Shown: positions 52,219-60,700 of the stretch, in pieces
Numbering within the stretch: the first letter of the stretch is position 1
How the letters are laid out: each line of letters begins with the position of its first letter
DNA from: a virus
Strand: one strand, 5' to 3'
IMG/VR virus record: IMGVR_UViG_3300007734_000761
Location: 112,312-176,311 of that record
DNA length: 64,000 nt
Translations under genes and position numbers: made by a program
The notes under the pieces: generated by a model
Database searches by the model: none
What the model was told of the DNA's origin: nothing
Seen by the model: the letters and a program-made list of their open reading frames with translations, nothing else

Positions 52219-52715
52219 ATAAATCCGTTTAATGAATTAGTATAATTTATTGGATTTAAATTAGTCATTTTATTATTTTGTACTTGGTTTGGTACAGTAG
52301 GATCTAAATTCTTTTGAGAGCCTGTTAATTCATTCCAAATATTTAAAGGTCCTTTAACGCTATCCCAATAAACAATAGTTGTTGGATTTGCTTTATTTTG
52401 ACTAGAGGCTATTGGATCATAACTAGAATATATTTCTACATATTCACCTACCTCAGGCATGTTTATACTAGTAGGAGTACTAGGGATTGCTACTTTAGTT
52501 AAATCAGGACTGCCCAAAGAAGATTTTCCGTAATTATTTTTTACAAACTCATAAGAAATCATTCCATTAATACCTGTTATTCCGGTTACTCTAACTGTTG
52601 TTCTCTGACTAGTATTTCCAGTAAAACCTGTAAAACCACTAGCCCCTGCCACATTACCTATTGTAGTAGGAGCAGTTGTAAATCCAGCAGTATTAAATAA
52701 CTGATTATCCGGCAT
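52215..52715 (-). CDS. Baseplate hub OB-fold-like protein (putative, gp5 N-domain-like)
   Basis: 166 residues. A Gly/Thr-rich N-terminus (GFTGFTGNT), then TTVRVTGITGINGMISYEFV, INMPEVGEYVEIY and TTIVYWDSVKGPLNIWNEL suggest a small beta-barrel of the hub OB-fold kind. It overlaps the lytic gene by 4 nt. Assignment rests on pattern and position. Confidence 0.45.
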   Translation of the reverse strand: MPDNQLFNTAGFTTAPTTIGNVAGASGFTGFTGNTSQRTTVRVTGITGINGMISYEFVKNNYGKSSLGSPDLTKVAIPSTPTSINMPEVGEYVEIYSSYDPIASSQNKANPTTIVYWDSVKGPLNIWNELTGSQKNLDPTVPNQVQNNKMTNLNPINYTNSLNGFI

Positions 52716-53052
52716 TGCTTATTCCTAAATCTTCTAAACTGGCGAATAAAAGTTCTTTATCTTTATCAGACATCATTCCACCATTTTCTTCTTGAGCTCT
52801 TAAACTTACAGCTTCTATTTTTTGAATAATAGTAAGTATTTTGATAATGGTATCATCATTTTTAATGAGTAAATCCATATATTCTTTAATTAATGGAACC
52901 ATCATTACAGCATCTCCACCATCATTAATTAAATCTTTTAATTGATTAATCATTGATCTAAGTTGACTGCTTTTATCGTTTTTATCTTTATAAGCTTCTT
53001 CCATCAACTTAGCTATAGTTTTACCTTTAAATATTTCTTTATTATAGTCCAT
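52705..53052 (-). CDS. Conserved helical hypothetical protein
   Basis: 115 residues, entirely helical: FKGKTIAKLMEEAYKDK, INDGGDAVMMVPLIKEYMDL and ILTIIQKIEAVSLR. This small family occurs next to baseplate or gp55-type genes in marine T4-like phages as I recall it. A junction box is 5 nt before the ATG. Function unknown. Confidence 0.6.
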   Translation of the reverse strand: MDYNKEIFKGKTIAKLMEEAYKDKNDKSSQLRSMINQLKDLINDGGDAVMMVPLIKEYMDLLIKNDDTIIKILTIIQKIEAVSLRAQEENGGMMSDKDKELLFASLEDLGISNAG

Positions 53053-53057
53053 ATTGT

Positions 53058-53065
53058 ATAAATAT
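53058..53065 (-). promoter_or_regulatory. Junction box before 52705-53052
   Basis: Minus CATATTTATA, 5 nt before the ATG, just downstream of the sigma-factor gene. Confidence 0.5.
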
Positions 53066-53072
53066 GGTTTTA

Positions 53073-53828
53073 TTAAAGTTTTTGGACTACTCCATCTCTA
53101 ACATAGTCGTTATAAAGTTTAACATATAAAATTTTCATCTTTTTAATAACTTTTGTTATAAGAGTAGTATCAGCGTCTACCATTTCTCTTATGAATATGT
53201 AAAAGGCTTTTTTATTGAATATATCTAAATTTTCTCTTGTTTTAAAAATTTGTAATACCGCGTTAGCTACTTGTTGTTCTTTATATTTAACATATAACTT
53301 TTCTAAATATTCTTCGTTATATTTAATATAAACATCAAAAAACATACTTAAAGTATTTTCTTGAAAACTATCAACTATTAATTCTTTTTTTACTACTTCT
53401 TCATCATTAACTATAGTTTCAGTAATATCTTGGTGAGTTTGAAGTTTTTTATAGTTATTCTGGTTATTAAATATAAAATATCTTTTAGCTATTGTGCCAA
53501 AATAGCTATATGCTTTACCTTTATTTGGTTTAAATTTTTCTAAACGTTCAAGTAAAAATATAATAGCGTTATGTTGTAATTCTTCTATTGTATGATTATC
53601 AGTGTAATAGTATTTATAAGTATGAATTAAATTTTCTGTTAGCTTAAAAAAAGCATAGTGAATTTTTTCTTTATAAATTTTATTTCTTTTTTGAACATCA
53701 GTACAACTTACAAACTCAACAATAGCTTCTTCAGTTTCTTGAGTAAAATAGTTACGGTCTTTTTTAGGTTTTCTTTTCCTAAGAGTTCCTTTTTTCGTGT
53801 AAACATTAGGATCTAAAGTAGTACTCAT
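53073..53828 (-). CDS. Late-transcription sigma factor, T4 gp55-like
   Basis: 251 residues. The core reads YKEKIHYAFFKLTENLI, HTIEELQHNAIIFLLERLEK and FKPNKGKAYSYFGTIAKRYF, the sigma region-2-type signature of gp55-like late sigma factors in marine T4-like phages. It probably redirects host RNA polymerase to late promoters of this phage. A basic N-terminus (KKGTLRKRKPKKDRNYFTQ) and a C-terminal helical domain follow the family pattern. Confidence 0.75.
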   Translation of the reverse strand: MSTTLDPNVYTKKGTLRKRKPKKDRNYFTQETEEAIVEFVSCTDVQKRNKIYKEKIHYAFFKLTENLIHTYKYYYTDNHTIEELQHNAIIFLLERLEKFKPNKGKAYSYFGTIAKRYFIFNNQNNYKKLQTHQDITETIVNDEEVVKKELIVDSFQENTLSMFFDVYIKYNEEYLEKLYVKYKEQQVANAVLQIFKTRENLDIFNKKAFYIFIREMVDADTTLITKVIKKMKILYVKLYNDYVRDGVVQKL

Positions 53829-54094
53829 TCTTTATATTGTTTTAAAGATTCATTGAGGTTTTTTAGTTCTAACCACATTTGACCTACATAATCATTACTT
53901 CTAAATGTTTGTTCTTCGTCTATTTTATCAAAACTATAAGTAATATTATTAACGGCTTGTTTTGTTTCGGCAATACGTTGAGATTGTTTTTCAATAATTT
54001 TTTCTAATTTATTAATTCTTTGCCAAAGATTATTAAAAATAAATCCTACTACTGTTATTACCCAAAGTAATATTGCAATTATTCCTGTACTCAT
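53825..54094 (-). CDS. Small membrane-anchored coiled-coil protein
   Basis: 89 residues. N-terminal TM (IIAILLWVITVVGFIFNNLW), coiled coil (INKLEKIIEKQSQRIAETK) and acidic C-terminus. It overlaps the sigma-factor gene by 4 nt. No further homology recognised. Confidence 0.55.
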   Translation of the reverse strand: MSTGIIAILLWVITVVGFIFNNLWQRINKLEKIIEKQSQRIAETKQAVNNITYSFDKIDEEQTFRSNDYVGQMWLELKNLNESLKQYKE

Positions 54095-54095
54095 A

Positions 54096-54866
54096 TTATA
54101 GATTTTTTAACATGTCAGCAAAAGCTGTATTTTTATTTCCTATTTGTCTAATAGCTTTTTCTTGAGATTTTTGTTTTGATTGAAAATTATTTACTAAAGG
54201 TTTTTTAACTGGTTCTTTATAAAAATTATCTAAACATTCATGTTCCCATTCAACTCTAGCTGCTAATAAGTCGGCTTGATGTAAAATATAAACCATACTA
54301 GTTCTAGGTCTAGTCTCTGGCATGTATGATTTTAAGTAAGGTTCATTTGCTTGATCATAAAGTCCATCATGTAATTTAATAGTTAAATATTCATTTTGAG
54401 ATACTTTAATACCTAATTCAGCTAATAACCATAATCCACGATCAGGTACTGACATGTAAGTAAGTTTAGTATTAAATTGGTACATCTCACCTAATTTTGT
54501 TTTTCGCCATTCGTCGGTTTGTTCAATAACTGCTTCATGTTCAAGATCTCCAAATTTACCTAAATCATGGTTAATTGCACTAAATACTAACTCTTCAGTA
54601 GTATAGTTATCTTTACAATCAAATTTTTTCCATACTTTATCTAATTCAAGAGATGCATCTATTACTCTTAATACGTGATCAATATAGCCCCCTGGAAAAG
54701 AATTATGATAACCACTTTTATGGCTTGCTGGCATTAAACTAAAACGTTCCTCATATTTTTGATAAAACTCTAATAACTGTTCTTTTCTAGGGGACTCGAT
54801 ATATTGATCTATAACAGAGAGGAAACGATTCCAATTTTCTAAAATTTGTTCTGGTGTTAAATTCAT
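54096..54866 (-). CDS. HD-domain phosphohydrolase
   Basis: 256 residues with PGGYIDHVLRV (first His), FSAINHDLGKFGD (HD motif) and DRGLWLLAELGIKVSQNEYL, then KLHDGLYD and MVYILHQADLLAARVEWEHE. The H...HD...H/D order is that of metal-dependent HD phosphohydrolases; some phage members act on nucleotides. The substrate is not determinable here. Confidence 0.75.
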   Translation of the reverse strand: MNLTPEQILENWNRFLSVIDQYIESPRKEQLLEFYQKYEERFSLMPASHKSGYHNSFPGGYIDHVLRVIDASLELDKVWKKFDCKDNYTTEELVFSAINHDLGKFGDLEHEAVIEQTDEWRKTKLGEMYQFNTKLTYMSVPDRGLWLLAELGIKVSQNEYLTIKLHDGLYDQANEPYLKSYMPETRPRTSMVYILHQADLLAARVEWEHECLDNFYKEPVKKPLVNNFQSKQKSQEKAIRQIGNKNTAFADMLKNL

Positions 54867-54867
54867 A

Positions 54868-55122
54868 TTAAAACCTTCCTGATTGAATTCCGTAATCGAT
54901 ATTCTTTTGTGGATTTGGGAATGATGCTGTGTTGTATTGTTCTTCTTCTTGATTCAAATACGTTCTAATCTGTTCAAATGCTTGTTTACTAACTTCAATT
55001 TGTTTTTCTAAAAATACTCGTTCACCTTCTGCAAGACTGGTATTGCGAATGAATTGAATAAAACTTTGTTGAACTGCCTCAATTTGGCCTAAAGTTAACT
55101 GTACGTGTCTTTTGTTTCTCAT
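54868..55122 (-). CDS. Small helical hypothetical protein
   Basis: 84 residues, mostly helix (LTLGQIEAVQQSFIQFIRNT), Gln/Glu-rich, with a short non-helical tail. It lies between a thioredoxin-fold gene and the HD gene, overlapping the former by 4 nt. No function evident. Confidence 0.5.
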   Translation of the reverse strand: MRNKRHVQLTLGQIEAVQQSFIQFIRNTSLAEGERVFLEKQIEVSKQAFEQIRTYLNQEEEQYNTASFPNPQKNIDYGIQSGRF

Positions 55123-55475
55123 GATAAATGTGGGGTTAATTGTTTATATATTGTTATTTGTGGATTTAAATTTGAAATTAATTTACTGTGTCTAATAGGA
55201 CTATCTGTATGTAATACTTTAGTTTCTGGGTAATTGATAAATATAACTGGATAGCTATTACTTTGAAGAATACCTTCAATTTCATCGGCTATTAATTCAT
55301 GTTTAGTATCCATGCAATCAAAACTTTCATAACTCCATCCATCAATCATTAATTCAGATTCTAATGACTTACAAACTTTACACCCATGTAATTTAAATAC
55401 AATAATTTGAGGTTCAAATTCAGTTCCGTTATTTTTTTGGTACATTTGAACTTTTTCTATCAGTTTTTCTACCAT
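55119..55475 (-). CDS. Glutaredoxin/thioredoxin-fold protein
   Basis: About 118 residues from ATG 55475 (MVEKLIEKVQ), the start I prefer. An ATG at 55511 would add MAFTIHYVIIRG, less typical. FKLHGCKVCKSLE holds a C-x-x-C redox pair and SYPVIFINYPE the cis-Pro strand. Such proteins often reduce phage ribonucleotide reductase, but none is in the window. TTATAAT followed by AAGAGGT lies just before 55475. Confidence 0.7.
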   Translation of the reverse strand: MVEKLIEKVQMYQKNNGTEFEPQIIVFKLHGCKVCKSLESELMIDGWSYESFDCMDTKHELIADEIEGILQSNSYPVIFINYPETKVLHTDSPIRHSKLISNLNPQITIYKQLTPHLS

Positions 55476-55707
55476 ACCTCTTATTATAACATAATGAATT
55501 GTAAAGGCCAAACTTAGATTTATTTTTCTCCCCCCGCCCCATATCTTAGGAAAAAAAACTAATTAATAAAAACTAAGCATAAAGTATTTGATTTAAGGAA
55601 AATCATACCATTTAGAGCCGACCGTTGGTTTTCTGTATGTAGTTTTAGACTTACTAGTCTGTGTTTCCACAAACATAGTATTAATAAAAATACTCTTAAA
55701 AACCAAA
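55476..55707 (-). promoter_or_regulatory. 232-nt low-coding gap between two operons, with a G-run
   Basis: On the minus strand this holds a possible 27-residue ORF (55593-55676), a GGGGCGGGGGG run (55531-55541), unusual in this AT-rich DNA, and AT-rich promoter-like sequence near the thioredoxin-fold start. No terminator or tRNA was identified. It probably separates the tagged/polyprotein operon from the sigma-factor cluster. Confidence 0.4.
55593..55676 (-). CDS. Possible 27-residue basic peptide
   Basis: ATG at 55676 encodes MFVETQTSKSKTTYRKPTVG followed by SKWYDFP and a stop, in the gap between operons. The composition is coding-like (Lys, Thr, aromatic end) but the ORF is short enough to be chance. 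Confidence 0.3.
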   Translation of the reverse strand: MFVETQTSKSKTTYRKPTVGSKWYDFP

Positions 55708-56997
55708 TTACAAACCAGCTAATCTTTGAAGTCTTTCAAGTAAAGCATTATCTGCGTCATCTGCTGTTTTATCTTGACGCATTTGTTTAAACATGCCTTT
55801 TAATTGATTTAATTGTTGACTAGTAACATTATTATTAATTACATTAGTCATTAATTGAATAAATTCTTTATTTTCTAACTTATAAATATCTTGTAAGAAA
55901 TCATCTCTTTCCTCAGGTGTAACGTTAACTTCTAATTTATTAATTAAGTCTTGTAAGTTTTTAGCAATTAACTGACCATAAGCAATGTCTTCAGGTTCAT
56001 TAGTAATTTTATCAGTAAATTTAACTACTTTTTCTCCTCTTTCTAAATCACTAAATCCAAATAAACCAATAATTTCATACATTCCTTTTACAATTTCTAA
56101 TATAAGAACAGGAAAAACAATAGCTCTTGCTTTAATAATCCATTTTTCTTTTTCAAAATCATAAAATACTGACTCAGCTCCAGTAGCACTAGATTCTAAA
56201 TCAGCTCCACCCATACGCATACCAGCTGCTCCTACTGAAAAATCAATTAAATCAAGAGCAGCCTGCATTAAATCTCTGTATTTATCACTTGTTCCTTGTC
56301 CACCAATAATATCAATGTATTCTTGTTGAATGTAATGAGCTGATTTACTAAATGTAGAAGCGCCTTGCGTAACAGCGTTAATTAATCTTCTTTTTTTTAA
56401 ATCCTCAGCAATGTCATCCATCATTTCTTGTTCTTCTTCTACACTTAATTCATCAATGTCTTCTTCTTGTGGTGAATTTGGTTGTAAAGCTTCTTTAACT
56501 TGTGGTTGAGGAACAATTTTAGCATCAATTTCAATTACATCTTCATTTGACTTTAAATAAGGATAGGCTTCGTATATAACATCGTAGGCTAACTGTTCAA
56601 GTAAATCTTGATTTCCTTGTTCTAACTGCATTACTTGTTGAGCTAACTGCATTAGATTACCCATAATCTGCATTGGGTTTTTACCTTGTATCCTTTGTTT
56701 TACACTACCTTTTAATTTACCTAATGTTTCTGGGTCAAAAACCTTATCATAGTCGGCCTCACTTAATTTATTAAAAGCAGACATGTATCTATCTACAATT
56801 TTTTTCATAACTTCACTTTCTTCTCCCATTAAAGTTTTAGCTTTTGGAGCAGGAGTTGGTGAAGTACTAGGACTAGGAACACTTCTTCTACGAGGAGTAG
56901 GTTTAGTAGGTGTATCTGTATCGGGTTTAGTAACCGGTTTAGTAGGAGCTGGTGCAGTTTGAGGTTCCTCTAACAATAAAGATTTTAACTTGATCAT
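55708..56997 (-). CDS. Tagged 429-residue head-associated protein
   Basis: Starts MIKLKSLLLE|EPQ, then a Pro/Thr/Lys-rich linker to ~residue 60 and a mostly helical body: VDRYMSAFNKLSEADYDKVF, MQLAQQVMQLEQGNQDLLEQ, RRLINAVTQGASTFSK, then a hydrophobic FPVLILEIVKGMYEIIGLFG stretch. The final residues LLERLQRLAGL recall the scaffold end RMQQLAGI. A box lies 5 nt before the ATG. Probably an internal or core head protein; no enzyme motif. Confidence 0.62.
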   Translation of the reverse strand: MIKLKSLLLEEPQTAPAPTKPVTKPDTDTPTKPTPRRRSVPSPSTSPTPAPKAKTLMGEESEVMKKIVDRYMSAFNKLSEADYDKVFDPETLGKLKGSVKQRIQGKNPMQIMGNLMQLAQQVMQLEQGNQDLLEQLAYDVIYEAYPYLKSNEDVIEIDAKIVPQPQVKEALQPNSPQEEDIDELSVEEEQEMMDDIAEDLKKRRLINAVTQGASTFSKSAHYIQQEYIDIIGGQGTSDKYRDLMQAALDLIDFSVGAAGMRMGGADLESSATGAESVFYDFEKEKWIIKARAIVFPVLILEIVKGMYEIIGLFGFSDLERGEKVVKFTDKITNEPEDIAYGQLIAKNLQDLINKLEVNVTPEERDDFLQDIYKLENKEFIQLMTNVINNNVTSQQLNQLKGMFKQMRQDKTADDADNALLERLQRLAGL

Positions 56998-57002
56998 ATA
57001 TT

Positions 57003-57010
57003 ATAAATAT
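57003..57010 (-). promoter_or_regulatory. Junction box before tagged 429-residue gene
   Basis: Minus CATATTTATA, 5 nt before the ATG. Confidence 0.5.
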
Positions 57011-57011
57011 G

Positions 57012-57728
57012 TTATTCTTCTACAAGTAGTAACTCATTAACAGGTTTTAGTGTTTCTAAGAAATTACTAACTAATTCTTCACTACTAAAATCACTGTCAA
57101 ATTTATTTTTATCGTAAATCCAATTTAAATCAAGAGAAATATTAAAAACAGGAATGTCTACCATAAATTTAATTCTTGGTTGATCTTGAGTATTATCGTC
57201 TAAAATTTCAAAATCTCTTAAAAAACCAACAAAAACTCTATGATCTTTAAAATCAGCTTCTAAAACATAACTAACATCAGTTACAATTAGTATTCTTTTA
57301 TTTTTTAATGAATTTAATTTTTCAAAAAATATATCTAAGTTAGTTTCTCTATAAAGTTCTAAACCTATATTTTTCCAACTATAGTTACGAATTTCTTTTT
57401 CTAAAGTTTCATCAACTTGAGTTTCTTGTTCTATTTCAATTTTACTACTTTCTTCTGGTATACTTTCTACTATTTCATTTAATACTTGATCTAATGTATG
57501 TTCTTCATCCCACTCTACTTCTTCTTCTAATAAAGGTGCTTCTAACCATTCTTTATCTTCTTCTGTTAATTCATATTGTTGAATATTAGAAGTTTCAAAT
57601 AATTTTTTTGGTTCTTTTTCTTGAATTTGAAAAAAATTTGTTGTATTACCTTGATAAGGAGAAATATAACCTAACAGTAAAAATCCTAACAATAATAAAC
57701 CTAAAGATATTAATATAACAATCCACAT
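57012..57728 (-). CDS. Membrane-anchored acidic hypothetical protein
   Basis: 238 residues. N-terminal TM (WIVILISLGLLLLGFLLLGY) with the rest on one side. An acidic linker rich in Glu (~50-100) and a C-terminal alpha/beta domain with ILIVTDVSYVLEADFKDHR, RIKFMVDIPVFNISLDLNW. No homologue recognised. A junction box lies 10 nt before the ATG and includes the stop of the 15-module gene. Confidence 0.5.
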   Translation of the reverse strand: MWIVILISLGLLLLGFLLLGYISPYQGNTTNFFQIQEKEPKKLFETSNIQQYELTEEDKEWLEAPLLEEEVEWDEEHTLDQVLNEIVESIPEESSKIEIEQETQVDETLEKEIRNYSWKNIGLELYRETNLDIFFEKLNSLKNKRILIVTDVSYVLEADFKDHRVFVGFLRDFEILDDNTQDQPRIKFMVDIPVFNISLDLNWIYDKNKFDSDFSSEELVSNFLETLKPVNELLLVEE

Positions 57729-57738
57729 AACATTTACA

Positions 57739-57746
57739 ATAAATAT
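57739..57746 (-). promoter_or_regulatory. Junction box before 57012-57728
   Basis: Minus AATATTTATT, 10 nt before the ATG; overlaps the stop of the 15-module gene. Confidence 0.5.
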
Positions 57747-60700
57747 TATTTAGAAAATGCTTCTATATCAAAACCAGGTTTTAACTTAGCTTTAACAATT
57801 CCCTTACGAGTTTTCATAAATCTATCAAATTGAGGTTCAAATCCACTTCCACGATTTATGTATTTTTTTACTTCAATTTCCCCATCGCTAGTTATGTTAC
57901 CAATTTCATATTTAACATTTGGATCGTTAAATGTTGAGTTAGTATTATCAAGAAAATCTCCTTTATTTAAATAAACAATGTCCCATTTTTGAGGTGCTTT
58001 TACTGTAAACTCGTCATCTGCTTCTTTTAAAGTAGAAACAGCTCTAATTTTAAACCCAGTTCTGTCCATATCTATATTTTCAGCAGTCGACCAGTCAAAA
58101 TCTTCTTCTACCTCAAAGAGACTATCATCAAAGTCAAACATTTCAACTAAGTCTGTGTCCCAATTAATTGAATAATACCATTTAGTAAGATTTTCAGAAG
58201 TAGGATTTCCAGTAAATGGTTTCCAATCAGAATAAGAATATTGTTCTAAATCATTTATATTGACTATTCCTCCTCCATCTCTTTCTACAATAGCTTCTTT
58301 ACCATTTTCATCTTCATACCAGTAAGTATCTTGAAACATAAGTTCAACATCACCATCATATTCCCACCAATCTTTAGGAGCATCAACACTAAAATCTTCT
58401 TCCTCATTCATGTCATCATACCATTCACTAGTTTCATCTTGAGCTCTAATCCATTGTTGAAAATCTTCATATAAATCTCCACTACTTATTCCTTCATAAT
58501 TTCCAAAATCCCCAAAATTAAAAACTTCATCTAAATACACTTCAATAAATTCATCTTCAACCCCATATTTTCTTAAAATACGCGTAACAAATTCATCAAA
58601 ACTTTTATAATATTCATCCTCTCTCATACCTTTAGTAGGTTCCCAATAGTCATAGTTCCATTCTTCAGGTGCATTAACACTAAATTCGTCATCTGATTCT
58701 TCCAAATTATAAGGAACAATTTTATATTGAGGTTTTAAAAACTCATTAACTTCGTCTAAATCAAATGGAGCTTCATTACGTCCTAATTGAACCCACCATC
58801 CACCATCATCTTCTCCTATGTCTTCAATATTTAATGGTTTAGAAATATCAAACCAACTATTAATTTGCTCATATCCCCACATTTCAGGAGTAACTGTATC
58901 TCCAACAGTTAATAATTCAACGTTCCATTCATCTGGAGCGTTAACATTAAAGTCTTCTTCGTTTTCTAATAACTTACTTAATTCAAATACAGGTTTTTGT
59001 ATTTGATATTGAGGTTTTAAAGTATTTTCATTGAAACCATCTAAGCTAAAACCTAATCCTAATTTTATGTCTTTACTTTGTGGTAAGTATTTTCTCCAAC
59101 CTATATCTTGAAATTTAATTCGTACACCCCAAAACTTAGCATCATCTGTAGGCCCAGCTAGATAAATTTTTGTTATTACACCGGGAAAGTCCATTCTAAA
59201 ATCCTCGTCCATTTGCTCTAAAAATATAGGATTTTTAATCATATCTCTAGTGATTTTATCTCCTACTCCTAATTCAATAACGTCCCATTTTTGAGGTGCT
59301 TTAACATCAAATTCATCGTCTATTTCTAATAATTCATTTAAAGAAGTCATTATTCTGTATTTATCATTTAATACGTCTTCATTTATGTAATCAATGCAGA
59401 ATGGTGTATGGTAACCTGATTCAACATGGAGAAGATTAACAGTCCAACATTCATCAAAATAAATGTCTTCTATAAATAATTTTCTTCTTGAAAACCATGT
59501 ATAATCATTACCTTTAGGATTTAACATATTAGAATTAATATAATCTCCTACTCTTAATTCAATAACATCCCACTCAGGTAAAGCATCAACATTGAAGTTT
59601 TCTTCACTTTCTTGTAAATTAGATAAACTAATTCTATATTCAGGTTTTAATAAATCATGAATATCTTCTACAGCGTATGTAACTAAGTCTGATTCTTCAA
59701 ATACTATAAAATTCTCAATTCCATCACTTCCTATCCAATTTATTTTTAAAGGTTTATTAAAAGAAAAATCAAACGTTGATTGTTTAGTTTCTCTTTTATT
59801 CCACATATTAGGTGTAATTGTATCACCTACATTTAAATAATTAATATTCCATGATTTAGGTGCATCAACATTGAAGTTTTCTTCATCTTCATTTAAATTA
59901 AAACGATTAGGCAAGTTAATGTAAGCATTTAATTTAGGACCCCTAGTATTATTAAAATGTTCAACAGTAAATGAATATATTTGGTTTTTGTTGGATACAC
60001 GTCTAAAAGCAATTATATTATGGTCATAATAAGCCGATTTACGGTATTCACCTTCATTAGATCCTATGTATATTATTTCATACGTGAATCCTCTACTATC
60101 TTTAGGAATGTCTTCTTCACGAGTATAAACTTCTCCAATATAATCATCAAAATAGTCTCCAACTTTTAATTCATGTCGGTTCCACTCAGCAGGTGCGTCA
60201 ACATTAAAATCTTCCTCTTCAGTTAAATTTTTATTTTGAACTACTTTAAATTCAGGTTTTAATAAATAGTTAACAAAATCTATATCATACTCTGTAGTAG
60301 TATCACCTAAATCTAAACCAACTAAAGGTTCTTCTTCTTCATTATCAAATTCATTGTAACCAATAGAATCTATTTTTATAGGTTTACTAAAAAAATCCTT
60401 TCTTCTTCCAATTTTATTTTGATCCCACATGTCAGGAGTAATAGTATCTCCAGTTGTTAAGTATTCAACATTCCATTCTTGTGGTGCGTCAACACTAAAT
60501 TCATTTTCACTTTCACGTAATGAAGGTGTAATTATAAAATTATCTTTTAAACGATCATTTAAAGTTTCAATATCAACAAAAATATTTCTTATGTATTTCC
60601 ATTGTCTAGTTGTTCTGTTAGTTCCAGGTATTGGTTCGTCTTTTAATTGAAATACTTTAAGTACTGCTTCATTATGACCCCAAGGAAACAAGGATACCTT

